This document shows, piece by piece, positions 16,039 to 26,826 of a DNA stretch of 64,000 nt. This DNA comes from Paenibacillus sp. JCM 10914 (GTDB taxonomy: Bacteria; Bacillota; Bacilli; Paenibacillales; Paenibacillaceae), in the NCBI RefSeq assembly GCF_001315105.1, contig NZ_BAZR01000008.1:62001-126000 (forward strand), written 5' to 3'. The position numbers and the translations under genes are program-made. The notes beneath the pieces are model-generated. The model did no database searches. It was not told where the DNA came from and saw nothing but the letters and a program-made list of their open reading frames with translations. How positions within the stretch are numbered: position 1 is the first letter of the stretch; every line of letters starts with the position of its first letter.

Positions 16039-17442
16039 ATGGATCCGGTTATGCTGGCGCGAATACAATTCGCCTCCACGACCATTTTTCACTTTATCTT
16101 TGTACCGTTATCCATCGGGCTTGCATTTCTGATTGCCATCATGGAGACGATGTACGTTATCAAAGGTCAAGAAGTCTACAAACGCATGGCTAAATTCTGG
16201 GGCAAGCTGTTTCTGATCAATTTTGCGGTCGGCGTCGTAACGGGCATTCTGCAGGAATTCCAGTTCGGCATGAATTGGTCCGACTATTCCCGGTTCGTAG
16301 GGGATGTGTTCGGAGCGCCGCTCGCCATTGAAGCACTGTTGGCGTTCTTCCTGGAGTCTACGTTTATCGGACTCTGGATTTTTGGCTGGGACCGGTTATC
16401 GAAGAAGGTTCATCTGCTGAGCATCTGGCTCGTATCCTTCGGTACGCTGATGTCCGCCTTCTGGATTCTGGCTGCCAACTCGTTCATGCAGCGTCCGGTT
16501 GGGTTCGAGATTAACAACGGGCGGGCCGAGATGAATGATTTCTGGGCGCTGGTGACCAACGGGCAGCTGCTCGTAGAGTTTCCGCATACGATCTTCGGAG
16601 CGCTGGCTACCGGCTCGTTCCTTGTGGCGGGGGTAAGTGCTTATAAGCTGATGAAGAAACAGGATTTGGACTTCTTCAAGAAGTCGTTCCACATTGCGAT
16701 TGTGGTGGGTCTCAGCACCTCGATTCTGGTTGCAGTATTTGGGCACCAACAGGCACAGTACCTGGTGGAGACCCAGCCGATGAAGATGGCGGCTGCCGAA
16801 GGGTTGTGGGAGACGAGTGCGGATCCTGCGCCTTGGACGGTGATCGCGTCCATCGATCCAAGCAAGCAAGAGAACAAGGCGGAGTTTAAGATTCCCTATC
16901 TGCTCAGCTTCCTCTCTTATAGTAAATTTTCGGGCGAAGTCATCGGGATGAAGGAATTGCAAGCCCAATATGAACAAGAGTATGGTCCGGGCGATTATAT
17001 TCCTCCTGTTCGCACGACCTTCTGGAGTTTCCGAATTATGGTGGCGGCGGGAACTCTCATGATTGTGCTTGGATTGTACGGCACTTGGCTGGCCCTTCGC
17101 CAGAAGGTAGAGCGAGCAGGCAAGTGGTTCCTGACCGCTATGCTATTCGGCATATCGCTGCCGTTCATCGGGAACACGGCGGGCTGAATTATGACGGAGA
17201 TCGGGCGACAGCCTTGGACTGTGTTCGGATTGATTACGACCGAGAACAGTATATCACCTAATGTCAGCGCGGGCTCGATCCTGTTCTCGCTCATCATGTT
17301 TACGGCCATATATGCGGTATTGGCGTCCGTCATGGCGTATCTGTTCGTGAAAGTCATCAAGAAAGGGCCGTATGCGGCGGAGGAAGCAGACCACCACACG
17401 ATCGACCCGTTTACGAAGGAGGGATACGATGTTGTCTCTTAA
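16039..17442 (+). CDS. cydA: Cytochrome bd oxidase subunit I (in-frame TGA at 17185)
   Basis: CydA carries the quinol site and hemes b558, b595 and d in the membrane. The start ATG 16039 follows AAGGAAGGGG and reads MDPVMLARIQFASTTIFHF, with the conserved heme His in the first helix. Motifs RPVGFEINNGRAEMNDFW and GHQQAQYL are visible. After ...LPFIGNTAG comes TGA (17185-17187), then IMTEIGRQPWTVFGL in the same frame. Other CydA proteins have Trp there, so the TGA replaces a TGG. Read through, the protein is 467 residues, the normal length. This is a point change, unlike the single-base losses elsewhere. First gene of cydABDC, behind two Fnr-type sites. Confidence 0.88.
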
Positions 17443-18445
17443 CGAATTATGGTTCGTACTCGTTGCCGTCTTGTTTATCGGTTTCTTTTTCCTGGAGGGT
17501 TTTGATTTCGGCGTCGGAATGTCGACACAGTTGCTGGCCAAGAACGATATGCAGCGCCGGGTGCTGATTAACTCCATCGGCCCTTTCTGGGATGCGAATG
17601 AAGTGTGGCTGCTGACCGCTGGTGGAGCGATGTTCGCCGCCTTCCCGAACTGGTATGCAACGCTGTTCAGCGGATTCTACATTCCGCTTGTCTTCCTCCT
17701 GCTTGCCTTGATTGGACGCGGCGTCGCCTTCGAGTTTCGCGGTAAAGTGAACGATGTAAGGTGGCGCAAGGTTTGGGATGGGGCGATTTTTACCGGGAGC
17801 GTACTTCCGCCGTTCCTGCTTGGGGTCGTGTTTGCTTGCCTGATTCAGGGGTTGCCGATTAACGCTGAGATGGAGATGTACGCCGGTTTCTTTGATGTGG
17901 TTAATGTGTATACGGTAGTTGGCGGGTTGACAATGGTGATGCTGTGTTTGCTGCACGGTCTTATGTTTACTACCCTGCGCACGATAGGGGACCTACAGGA
18001 ACGGGCACGCCAGATGGCTCGGAGGCTATTGATTCCGGTCGCTGCCTTATTCGTTGCATTTGGGGTCATGAGCTATTTCATGACAGATATTTTTGAACAA
18101 CGGGGTGTGCTGATTGCTATATTGCTTGTACTAGCTCTGCTGGCTTTCTTGATGGGAGGCTATTTCATGACAATCAAACGAGATGGCTGGGCGTTCGGCA
18201 TGACCGGGGCCGTCATTGCTTTGCTGGTCGCTTCGGTGTTCGCAGGACTGTTCCCGCGTGTCATGATCAGCTCCTTGGATGCTGCATTCGATCTGACGAT
18301 TTATAATGCGGCCTCGGGGCCATATTCACTGAAGATCATGACGATCGCGGCCTTAACCTTGCTGCCTTTCGTACTTGGTTATCAAATCTGGAGTTACTTC
18401 GTGTTTCATAAACGAGTACACGAGAAGGAGCATTTGGAATACTGA
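17429..18445 (+). CDS. cydB: Cytochrome bd oxidase subunit II
   Basis: The 338-residue membrane protein starts at ATG 17429 after AAGGAGG, inside the end of cydA (14-base overlap). Typical features are LNELWFVLVAVLFIGFFFLEGFDFGVG at the N-terminus, INSIGPFWDANEVWLLTAGGAMFAAFP near residue 47, and RGVAFEFR. It forms the bd-type quinol oxidase with CydA and reduces oxygen with high affinity. Its stop overlaps the next ATG (ATGATGG arrangement), so cydD follows directly. Confidence 0.94.
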   Translation: MLSLNELWFVLVAVLFIGFFFLEGFDFGVGMSTQLLAKNDMQRRVLINSIGPFWDANEVWLLTAGGAMFAAFPNWYATLFSGFYIPLVFLLLALIGRGVAFEFRGKVNDVRWRKVWDGAIFTGSVLPPFLLGVVFACLIQGLPINAEMEMYAGFFDVVNVYTVVGGLTMVMLCLLHGLMFTTLRTIGDLQERARQMARRLLIPVAALFVAFGVMSYFMTDIFEQRGVLIAILLVLALLAFLMGGYFMTIKRDGWAFGMTGAVIALLVASVFAGLFPRVMISSLDAAFDLTIYNAASGPYSLKIMTIAALTLLPFVLGYQIWSYFVFHKRVHEKEHLEY

Positions 18446-20212
18446 TGGGGAGGGATCTGCTGGGATATAAGGGCGCCAAGACGGCATTCTTCCTCGTCGC
18501 CGCATGTACCTGGCTCAGAGCATGGCTATTCTTCTGCAAGCCAAGTGGCTGGCGGAAGCCATCTCCGGTTTGTTTGCCGGATCGACGCTGCAGGAACAGA
18601 GCGAAGTCATCGCCCTGTTTCTGCTGGCTTTTGTGGCACGGCACGGGATAGGTGCAATGCAGCAGGGGATCGCGCAGCGCTTCGCGGAGCAGACGGGCAC
18701 AAGTCTGAGGAACCAACTGTTGAAGGAGTTGTTCCAGAAAGGACCGGTCTTTGCCAGAACAGAGGGAACAGGCAATCTGGTTACGCTCGTGCTGGAGGGA
18801 ATCGGTAAATTCCGCAAATATGCGGAACTGATCGTACCGCGGATGCTGAGTGTGGCAATTACGCCGGCACTCGTATGGTTGTACGTATTCATGACAGATC
18901 GGATCTCGGCGGTGATCCTGCTTGTGACGATGCCGATACTGATCGTGTTCCTTATTCTTGTCGGGCTTGCGGCGAAGAAACAAACCGAAGGACAGCTGGA
19001 GTCGTATCAGATGCTCTCCAATCATTTCGTGGACTCCTTGCGCGGACTTATCACCTTGAAATTCCTCGGGCAGAGCCGTAAGCACATGGGGAGCATTCGG
19101 CAGGTCAGCGAAGGTTATCGCCGAGCTACGATGCGAACCTTACGCGTCGCCTTCCTGTCTTCCTTCGCCCTCGATTTTTTTACGATGCTGTCGGTGGCGT
19201 CGGTGGCAGTTAACCTGGGTCTGCGTCTCATTAACGGCAGCCTGGAGTTACTGCCTGCCTTGCTCGTGCTTATTCTGGCACCGGAGTTTTTCCTCCCGGT
19301 GCGCATGGTGGGAGCTGACTTCCATGCCACGCTGGACGGCAAGCAGGCAGGTGAATCGATGCTGCGTATGATCCATGATGCCCGAAGTGGGGAAGGGATC
19401 GCAGAACATCAAGAGGAACCGCAGGAAGCGGAATCTGCAGGTAAGTCGTTTGCGTCCCCATTCGAATGGAGCGAGCGCAGCGAATTGCAACTGACTGGCA
19501 TCGGATGAAGCATGATCCGCAAGGTCCAGCCTCCCTCGAGGATGTCAGCTTCCGGATTCCGGGTCGAGGCAAGGTCGGAATCGTTGGAGCGAGCGGCGCT
19601 GGCAAATCTACTCTAATTGATATACTAGGCGGTTTCACTGCACCAACCAGGGGCGATGTGAGACTGAACGGCGTCAGGCTGGAGCATGCCAATCGTGCGG
19701 CATGGCGCAGCAAGGTAACCTATATGCCGCAGAATCCTTATATATTCAGCGGTACATTGGAGGAGAATATTCGCTTCTATGCGCCGGAAGCTGCGCCTTC
19801 CGAGGTGGAGGCAGCAGTAGTGGCGGCAGGGTTGTCCGAGCTTGCCAGGGAACTGCCGCACGGCCTGCAGGAGAGGATTGGCGGCGGCGGCCGTGCTTTA
19901 AGCGGGGGGCAGGCACAGCGCGTAGCTCTGGCCAGAGTGCTGCTTGGCAAGCGTCAGGTGCTGCTGCTGGATGAGCCAACGGCTCATCTCGACATCGAAA
20001 CGGAGTGTGAGCTGAAGGAGACGATGCTTTCTCTGTTCCAGGATAAGTGGGTATTTCTTGCTACACACAGACTGCACTGGATGCGGGATATGGACTTGAT
20101 CATCGTCATGCAGCAAGGCCGGGTGGTGGAGACAGGCACTCATAAGGAGCTTGTGGAATTGCGAGGCATGTATTACCGGATGATTACATCGCAATGGGAG
20201 GGAGCAAGATGA
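18445..20212 (+). CDS. cydD: ABC exporter CydD for bd oxidase assembly (two frameshifts)
   Basis: CydD with CydC forms the heterodimeric ABC exporter needed for cytochrome bd assembly, exporting cysteine or glutathione in E. coli. The N-terminus (MGRDLLGYKGAKTAFFL) starts at ATG 18445, overlapping cydB. The frame changes near 18505, leading to LAQSMAILLQAKWLAEAIS, and again near 19503 (LQLTGIG to MKHDPQGPASLEDVSF). Two added bases give 589 residues. The ATPase domain has Walker A GASGAGKST, signature LSGGQAQR and Walker B VLLLDEPTAHLD. Both breaks look like single-base losses. It overlaps cydC at ATGA. Confidence 0.85.
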
Positions 20213-22001
20213 AGCAGGCATCGTGGTTTCGGCCGTATGTTACGGCCAATCTTTGGCGGTTTACGCTGATCATTGTGCTCGGAGCACTGACTATCCTGCT
20301 GGCCGGGAGCCTCATGTTCACTTCCGGATATCTGATCTCCAAGTCGGCCCTTCGTCCCGAGAACATTCTGATGGTGTATGTACCAACCGTCGGGGTCCGC
20401 GCATTCGGCATCGGCCGCGCCGTCCTGCATTATGTCGAGCGGCTGGTGGGACATGACACGATCCTTCGCATTCTGTCGCGCATGCGTCTGCGTCTATATC
20501 GCATTCTGGAGCCGCAAGCCTTGCGCTTATCCTCCCGCTATCAAACTGGGGAACTGCTCGGTGTGCTGTCCGATGATATTGAGTATCTTCAAGATGTGTA
20601 TATCCGTACGGTCTTTCCTTCTATGGTTGCGCTCCTCTTGTACGCAGGCGTGATTGTAGCCGTCGGTCTGTTTGATCCCGTGTTCGCCCTTTTGCTTGCA
20701 CTTTATATTTCGGTGCTAGTTCTGATTCTGCACTGATCTCTTTGCTGCTCACGAAGCGTAAGAATCGGGAGGTACAGCATGCTAGGAAATCCTTGTATCA
20801 GAATTTAACCGATGCCGTGTTGGGTATGCATGAATGGTTCGTCAGCGGCAGACAGGCGGATTTTCTAACCGGGTATGAAGCGGATGAAGCGAAGCTGGTT
20901 CAGACCGATCGTGCACTCAAACGGTGGGCACGGCTGCGAACGTTCATTGGTCAATGTGTGGTCGGCATTACGGTAGTCTCGGTTATCTACTGGTCCGGTA
21001 AGGCTTACGCTGCCGATGCGCTTGAAGTGACGCTGATTGCGGCATTCGTGCTGGCGGTGTTTCCGTTAATGGATGCTTTCCTTCCCGTATCCGAAGCGGT
21101 GGAGCGCATCCCAGGGTATCGACAATCCATCGACAGATTGCAAGGCATTGAACAAGGAGCGGCGAAGGAGAAGAGTGAGAGTACGTTGCCGCTGCTAAGT
21201 AAGGAAGAGGTCCAGGTAATGATTGGGAACGGCATGGATATAAGAGTAGAGGAGTTGTCCTTTAGTTACGTCTCAGAGAAGGAGTGTTCCGGGACGACGA
21301 ATCGAGATACATCTTCCGATACGTCTGTGTTAAAAGGGATATCCCTGCATGTGCCCCGGGGAGCGAAGGTTGCTGTCATCGGTCGATCCGGATCCGGCAA
21401 ATCAACCTTGCTGCAGCTGATCCAAGGCGCTTGGATACCTGATGCAGGCAGCGTGACCTTAGGCGGTGTGGCCGCCGCGCGTTTCGGTGAGGAGATCCCT
21501 TCGGTTATGTCGGTATTGAACCAGAGTCCGCATCTGTTTGATACGACGCTCCAGAATAATATCAGGCTGGGTCGACCGAATGCTTCGGACGAAGAGGTAA
21601 TGGAAGCTGTACGGCAAGCGCAATTAGAGCCGCTCCTTGCGGCTTTGCCGGATGGCATCCATACGCGGATGCAGGAGGCGGGACAACGGTTCTCCGGCGG
21701 AGAGCGGCAGCGTGTCGCGCTTGCCCGCATTCTTCTGCAGCAGACGCCAATCGTTATTCTGGATGAGCCGACCGTGGGATTGGACCCCGTAACGGAAGCG
21801 GAGCTGCTGTCCACAATCTTGACCACCCTCCATGACCGGACACTGATCTGGGTGACGCATCATCTGATTGGGGTAGAGCAGATGGATGAAGTTATCTTTA
21901 TGGAGCGTGGGGAGATTAAGATGCGCGGTACTCATGAACAATTGCTCGCGCATTCAACCAGATACCAGAAGTTATACCAACTGGATCGCCCGGAGATGTA
22001 G
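20209..22001 (+). CDS. cydC: ABC exporter CydC for bd oxidase assembly (frameshifted near 20731)
   Basis: The partner of CydD starts at ATG 20209 (GGGAGG upstream; ATGA overlap). The membrane domain includes TSGYLISKSALRPENILMVYV and VRAFGIGRAVLHYVERLVGHD, typical of CydC. The frame ends at 20736 after ISVLVLIL. It resumes in the next frame with ISLLLTKRKNREVQHARKS; adding one C near 20731 restores VLILPLISLLLTKRK and 597 residues. The ATPase domain has IGRSGSGKSTLL, FSGGERQR and VILDEPTVGLDP. It is the last gene of the cyd operon. Confidence 0.86.
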
Positions 22002-22127
22002 CGGGCAAACTTGAACATTCCATATTTTCCTTATGGGGCTGATAAAAGATCGGAATCCATCCGTCCTCGCTAAAGTTGTAACATGATGTTAAGGCGATAT
22101 ACTACTATACATCAAGGAGCGTGGCGT

Positions 22128-23194
22128 ATGGATATGGAACGGTTGGCCAGCATTTTCTCCCATTTCGCGGAGCGGGAGTGTAACGGATCGAGTGATTTAT
22201 ACGAGTTTTTGGCCGGTGAGATTGCCGGTGATGAAGAAGTGCTGCAGGTAGCCGGATGGCTTCGCCGGGGCAGCCGGTCCCGAACTTGTTGTTCGGAGCA
22301 GTACAGTATTTGCTCTTACAGGGAAAGGGGGAACGGCTTCAAGCCTATTACCCTGGCCTCGTGGAGCAACCCTTGGATATACGTGCAAGTTATACGTGTT
22401 TCCGAACGTTTGTATTGCAGCATCGCGAGAAAATCATATCTATACTGCAGAGCAAGCGCGTTCAGACCAACGAGGTTAGGCGCTGTGCCTACCTCTATCC
22501 CGTATTCTGTTCGATCTACGATAAAATGCAGCGTCCCCTTGCCTTGATCGAGCTTGGCACGAGTGCCGGATTGCAGCTGTTGTGGGATCGATACGGCTAT
22601 GCTTACGGTCAGAATGAGCGTTATGGCGGCGCGGATTCCAAGGTGCTGCTTCAATCGGAGATTCGGGGTCAACGCCAGCCATTGCTTCTGCCGCAGAGCC
22701 CTCCTGTTGTATACCGAATGGGGGTGGACCTCCATGTGAACGATGTGCGCCATCCGGAGGATTATCTATGGCTGCGTTCGTTAATCTGGCCGGGTCATCA
22801 TGACCGCGTAGCCACGTTTGAGCATGCCGTGGACGCATTGAAGTTGCAGTCCGATGTGCAGTTCATGGAAGGTGACGGGACCGTTCTGCTGCCCGATATT
22901 GCTGCGGAAATCCCGGAAGAGGCAGTCATATGCGTATTTCATACGCATGTCGCCAATCAGATGCCTGAGGAATCCAAGCACCGTCTGCTCCATCATCTGG
23001 AGGAGATCAGCCGGCGACGCGATGTCATCCATGTGTATAACAATATGTGGGATGGCGATCTGCACATCGATTATTATGCAGGCGGCCAGTCCAGCGGGCA
23101 GACCGTTGCCCGAACGGATGGTCACGCCAGATGGTTTGAATGGCTGGGGAAACGGAGTAGGGAGCTTAAGAAGAGGCAACCTGATCTTGCCTGA
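22128..23194 (+). CDS. DUF2332 protein (frameshifted near 22254)
   Basis: The gene starts at ATG 22128 behind AAGGAGCG with MDMERLASIFSHFAERECNGSS, a usual DUF2332 opening. Near 22254 the frame must shift by one missing base (QVAG to MASPGQPVPNLLFGAVQYLLL) to reach the rest. The rest has LIELGTSAGLQLLWDRYGY near residue 150, VVYRMGVDLH and the C-terminal VYNNMWDGDLHIDYY. Joined length is 355 residues. The E-L-G-T-S-A-G-L motif resembles a methyltransferase-like glycine loop, but the family function is unknown. A terminator follows. Confidence 0.78.
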
Positions 23195-23228
23195 ACTAAT
23201 CCAAAAGATTAAAAGAGATTATTTGTAG

Positions 23229-23254
23229 TCCACTCCTCAGGGGTGGATTTTTTT
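23229..23254 (+). terminator. Intrinsic terminator after the DUF2332 gene
   Basis: TCCACTCC (23229-23236), a three-base loop, GGGGTGGA (23240-23247) and seven T residues. Confidence 0.85.
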
Positions 23255-23343
23255 CTGCGGCGCGTCTGTGTCATAATAGGAGAGACGAGTACTAAGCGTC
23301 TGACGCTGACATAATGATGAATGCCAAGAGGAGGAAGAATCGG

Positions 23344-24732
23344 ATGGATTATCGTATGGAGAAGGACACGATTGGAGAGATCAAGGTACCGGCAGACAAG
23401 CTGTGGGCGGCGCAAACCCAGCGCAGCTCCGAGAACTTTCGGATTGGAACCGAGACGATGCCCCAGGAGATTATTCGAGCATTCGCTATTCTGAAAAAGA
23501 GTGCAGCCATTGTGAACAGCAAGCTGGGTAAGCTTGATGAAGCGAAAGCCAGCGCCATTGCAACGGCGGCCGATGAGATCGTTGACGGCAAGTGGGACGA
23601 GCATTTCCCGCTCGTGGTATGGCAGACCGGCAGCGGCACCCAGTCTAACATGAACGTGAATGAAGTGATTGCGAACCGCGGCAATCAACTGCTTGAGCAG
23701 CAGGACAGCACGCTTCGCATTCATCCTAACGATGACGTTAATAAATCCCAGAGCTCGAACGACACCTTCCCGACTGCTATGCACATGGCAGCGGTGATCG
23801 CTATGGAAGAGAACGTACTTCCTGCCTTGCGGCGTCTGAAGAAGACATTCGAGAAGAAGAGTGATGAATATAAAGACCTGATTAAGATCGGCCGTACGCA
23901 TCTGCAAGATGCAACCCCGCTTACACTGGGACAAGAGATCAGCGGCTGGCACCGGATGCTGGAGAAGTGCGAATTGATGCTCTCATCCGCCGTTGAACCG
24001 CTGCGAGAACTGGCCATTGGCGGGACTGCGGTGGGTACCGGCATTAACGCCCATCCGAAATTCGGTGAGATGACCGCTGCCGAGATCAGCCTGCAGATCG
24101 GGAAGAGTTATACATCGGCCAGCAACAAATTTCATTCCTTGACCAGTCACGATGAGATCGTGTTTGCCCATGGGGCACTTAAAGCGCTCGCAGCCGATCT
24201 GATGAAGATTGCCAATGATGTGCGCTGGCTGGCAAGCGGTCCGCGCTCGGGTATTGGCGAGCTGACCATTCCGGCCAATGAGCCAGGCAGCTCGATCATG
24301 CCGGGCAAAGTCAATCCAACGCAGAGCGAAGCGCTCACGATGGTTATATGCCAGGTGATGGGCAATGACGCGACCATCGGGTTTGCTGCGAGCCAAGGGA
24401 ACTTTGAATTGAACGTGTTCAAGCCGGTGATTATCTATAACTTCCTGCAATCCGTAAGACTGCTTGCGGATGCCATGGATTCCTTCGATCAGAACTGTGC
24501 GATTGGTATTGAAGCTAACCTGGATGTCATCCGCGATAATATGGAGCGCTCGCTGATGCTGGTGACGGCCTTGAATCCGCATATTGGCTACGAGAATGCC
24601 GCTTCCATCGCGAAGGCGGCTCATCAATCCGGTTCAACGCTCCGCGAAGCAGCACTTGCGAGTGGTCTGCTTAGCGGTGAGGAGTTTGACCGGATCGTAC
24701 GTCCAGAGGAAATGATCCATCCGAAGGAATAG
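23344..24732 (+). CDS. fumC: Class II fumarate hydratase
   Basis: This 462-residue enzyme of the aspartase/fumarase superfamily hydrates fumarate to L-malate in the TCA cycle. Visible motifs are [21 protein letters not shown] near residue 95 and the catalytic region [20 protein letters not shown] near residue 183. The superfamily signature [13 protein letters not shown] is near residue 312. The start ATG 23344 is preceded by GAGGAGGAAG; the frame is open upstream without a better ribosome site. It stands alone between two terminators. Aspartase is excluded by the [17 protein letters not shown] context typical of FumC. Confidence 0.94.
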   Translation: MDYRMEKDTIGEIKVPADKLWAAQTQRSSENFRIGTETMPQEIIRAFAILKKSAAIVNSKLGKLDEAKASAIATAADEIVDGKWDEHFPLVVWQTGSGTQSNMNVNEVIANRGNQLLEQQDSTLRIHPNDDVNKSQSSNDTFPTAMHMAAVIAMEENVLPALRRLKKTFEKKSDEYKDLIKIGRTHLQDATPLTLGQEISGWHRMLEKCELMLSSAVEPLRELAIGGTAVGTGINAHPKFGEMTAAEISLQIGKSYTSASNKFHSLTSHDEIVFAHGALKALAADLMKIANDVRWLASGPRSGIGELTIPANEPGSSIMPGKVNPTQSEALTMVICQVMGNDATIGFAASQGNFELNVFKPVIIYNFLQSVRLLADAMDSFDQNCAIGIEANLDVIRDNMERSLMLVTALNPHIGYENAASIAKAAHQSGSTLREAALASGLLSGEEFDRIVRPEEMIHPKE

Positions 24733-24764
24733 TCTCATCGGCGAAATGCCCCAAGATACAACAG

Positions 24765-24810
24765 AGAGCCGTAACAGACAGCGTTTGCTGCGTGTTACGG
24801 CTCTTTTTTT
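24765..24810 (+). terminator. Intrinsic terminator after fumC
   Basis: AGAGCCGTAACA (24765-24776) pairs with TGTTACGGCTCT (24793-24804) and is followed by T residues. Confidence 0.9.
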
Positions 24811-24816
24811 GCCATT

Positions 24817-25496
24817 TCATCGCTTTGATCCGGGCTCAAGGTTCATGTTCCAGCGTGCCTTGTCGTGCAGCATCGTACTGCCGCCAATTAAGCTCCCGGC
24901 ATAACTGAATATTTTACTGGCATTCGCATCTTAACGTCATCGGTTATATAATACATCCCGATTGCAAAAGCGCTGAAATACGCTTCCCAGCTTGAATAAT
25001 GCTGCTGCAAAAGCCGCGCTGCTCTCAGGTTGATGTTCCAGGCTTCTTCTTTTGAGAGCGTCCGATAGACTCGCCCAAGACGACTCAACATGATGGCCCA
25101 TCCTCCGCCTATCGCTGTAATATCGGCAGACGGCAATAATGTCATATGCCGCTGGATGATCACGAGCTTATTGTAATCGGGGTCGTCTTCAGCCCCCTTT
25201 ACGTAACGTTCGCGTGCCGCAAAGCTTAAAGGTGCCAGTCTGGCATGCAGGTCCCGATAACTCTGGCGATAACCATCTTCGAGCAGGAATTCAATCTTCT
25301 CCCGCAAAGATGCATCACCGGAGATGCTCCAGAATTGGAGCGCTTGTTTCATTGCATGGTTCCGGAGCCAGCGTTCGCTCGTGTGAAATTCATAAGGAAT
25401 GTAATAGTGAGCCAGCATGCTTCTTAAGCAGACGCCGGAGAGGCAGCGGAAATAGAGTTCTAGTTGCTTGGTTTCTTTACGAGTATAACTATCCAT
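24817..25496 (-). CDS. DUF1266 protein, YbeU-like (frameshifted near 24890)
   Basis: The minus-strand frame starts at ATG 25496 behind AAAGGGAG and ends after SVMPGA at 24888. One added base there continues with LIGGSTMLHDKARWNMNL to a stop at 24817, giving 226 residues. The segment WAIMLSRLGRVYRTLSKEEAWNINLRAARLLQQHYSSWEAY near residue 130 and the closing W-N-M-N-L fit DUF1266. In E. coli, YbeU and YbeR carry this domain and sit beside djlC and hscC. Here the gene follows the J-protein gene by 16 bases. Function unknown. Confidence 0.68.
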
Positions 25497-25512
25497 TGAG
25501 CGGTCTCCCTTT

Positions 25513-26826
25513 CTAGGTTATGAGTACGCGATGTGCCCGGATCGTCTTCCATGTGTTCCACAGCAGAACGGCGGCGAACAGACCCGTATATATCAAATGC
25601 ACATCGAAAAAGAGCTGGAGTACCACGTATATCAGGATATACAACCAGCTTAACCTCAGAACCATCATCGTGTCGAAGAGGATTCCGTTCCTTAACACAC
25701 GCCTTTTCTCTGCCGGCGGAACATGAGCTTTACCATAACGATGTCGGTTTCCCGCTGAGTTAATGTACATATAGCTATGGATATGATAGATATCCTGCTG
25801 ATTGGACGCTTTGAGCGTCTCTCTTGCCTGATCAATCTGACCAAGTTCCAGCAGAGAGCGCCCCTTGAGACTAAGCGCATCGGTATGTTTCGGATCGGCT
25901 GCCAGAATATGATTGACATCTGTTAGTGCGGCAGAATAATCCTGCTGTGTAAACAGGATCTGGGCACGGTACCAGTAACCCTCATGATCTTCCGGCCCCA
26001 ACATAATGGCTGCGGAGAAACACGCTAATGCGGCCGTATCTTCGTCTTGCATAAGATGGCATTGACCCCGCATTAGCTGGAGGTCCGGATCGTGCGGATA
26101 GATAACATGTGCAGCATTCAGATAATCGGCGGCGGCCAATGGTTCATTATGCATCAATAGGTCTTGCGCCCGTTCCCTGAGATGTAGATAATGCTCTGCA
26201 TCCTGCTCGGCAATAGGGTTGCGGGCAAAGCAGTCATACCGCAGCTCGGTCATGCCTTGAATCTGGATGACGATATATTCCACGAAGGCATCATCGAAGT
26301 CATCTAATAAATTCTCGCGGTCCTCCTGCAGATGGAAAAGTGTATCGAGCTGCTGCCAGATTGATTTTGGAAGATAGTGGTGGTCCTCAAGATAAGACAC
26401 AAGGGCGTATTGCAGTTCCTTGCTGCGCTCAACGTTCCATATCACGTCATGATTAAGCAACTGCTTCCACGCCTCGGAATCAAGCCGCAAGGAGAAGTCC
26501 TGATAGATATTATCCAGTTCGGCGATAAATAGATGAATGGGATCTGCCGCTTCTTCCATAACCATCGCTGCCAGATCTTTATGGAGCGCTGCGGTGTTCA
26601 TTGGAGTGTGCTGCTCCTCAATCGCTCCATTATCCGCTTCTTCCGGCAGTTTCTCAGGCGTTAGCTGCGGCGCTTGCTTCAAGGCTGCGTCATAGGCTTC
26701 TCGTAGATGCTGGTAGCCTTCCGGATCTTCCTCCGGATGATGAATCCGCAGCCGTCTTGCATAGGCTTTTCGAATGATGGATGTATCACTCGTCGCCTCA
26801 ATCCCCAGCACGTCCCATATGCTCAT
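25513..26826 (-). CDS. J-domain / TPR protein with C-terminal membrane anchor (DjlB/DjlC-like)
   Basis: A protein of about 437 residues. The N-terminus (MSIWDVLGIEATSDTSIIRKAYARRLRIHHPEEDPEGYQHLREAYDAAL) is a J-domain, but the loop reads HPE where DnaJ proteins have HPD. The middle carries TPR-like repeats (ADYLNAAHVIYPHDPDLQLMRGQCH, ACFSAAIMLGPEDHEGYWYRAQ, ALTDVNHILAADPKHTDALSLKG). The C-terminus has two hydrophobic helices. The ATG at 26826 overlaps the hscC stop as ATGA, so it is translationally coupled and should be the dedicated co-chaperone. E. coli DjlB and DjlC, membrane J-proteins for HscC, have a similar plan. Confidence 0.78.
   Translation of the reverse strand: MSIWDVLGIEATSDTSIIRKAYARRLRIHHPEEDPEGYQHLREAYDAALKQAPQLTPEKLPEEADNGAIEEQHTPMNTAALHKDLAAMVMEEAADPIHLFIAELDNIYQDFSLRLDSEAWKQLLNHDVIWNVERSKELQYALVSYLEDHHYLPKSIWQQLDTLFHLQEDRENLLDDFDDAFVEYIVIQIQGMTELRYDCFARNPIAEQDAEHYLHLRERAQDLLMHNEPLAAADYLNAAHVIYPHDPDLQLMRGQCHLMQDEDTAALACFSAAIMLGPEDHEGYWYRAQILFTQQDYSAALTDVNHILAADPKHTDALSLKGRSLLELGQIDQARETLKASNQQDIYHIHSYMYINSAGNRHRYGKAHVPPAEKRRVLRNGILFDTMMVLRLSWLYILIYVVLQLFFDVHLIYTGLFAAVLLWNTWKTIRAHRVLIT

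Noticed and set aside
17185..17187. TGA recoded as Trp genome-wide
   Set aside because: Many genes here end at TGA with the next gene following directly, e.g. cydB and cydD.
18336..19085. Antisense frame of 249 codons over cydB/cydD
   Set aside because: Composition rich in Arg, Gln and Cys, typical of a shadow frame; cydD motifs are on the plus strand.
20725..20745. Programmed frameshift in cydC and other genes
   Set aside because: No slippery heptamer or hairpin is seen, the sites vary, and all are single-base losses across unrelated genes.
23209..24627. Two long antisense frames over fumC
   Set aside because: fumC is complete and well supported; these frames lack starts with ribosome sites and family motifs.
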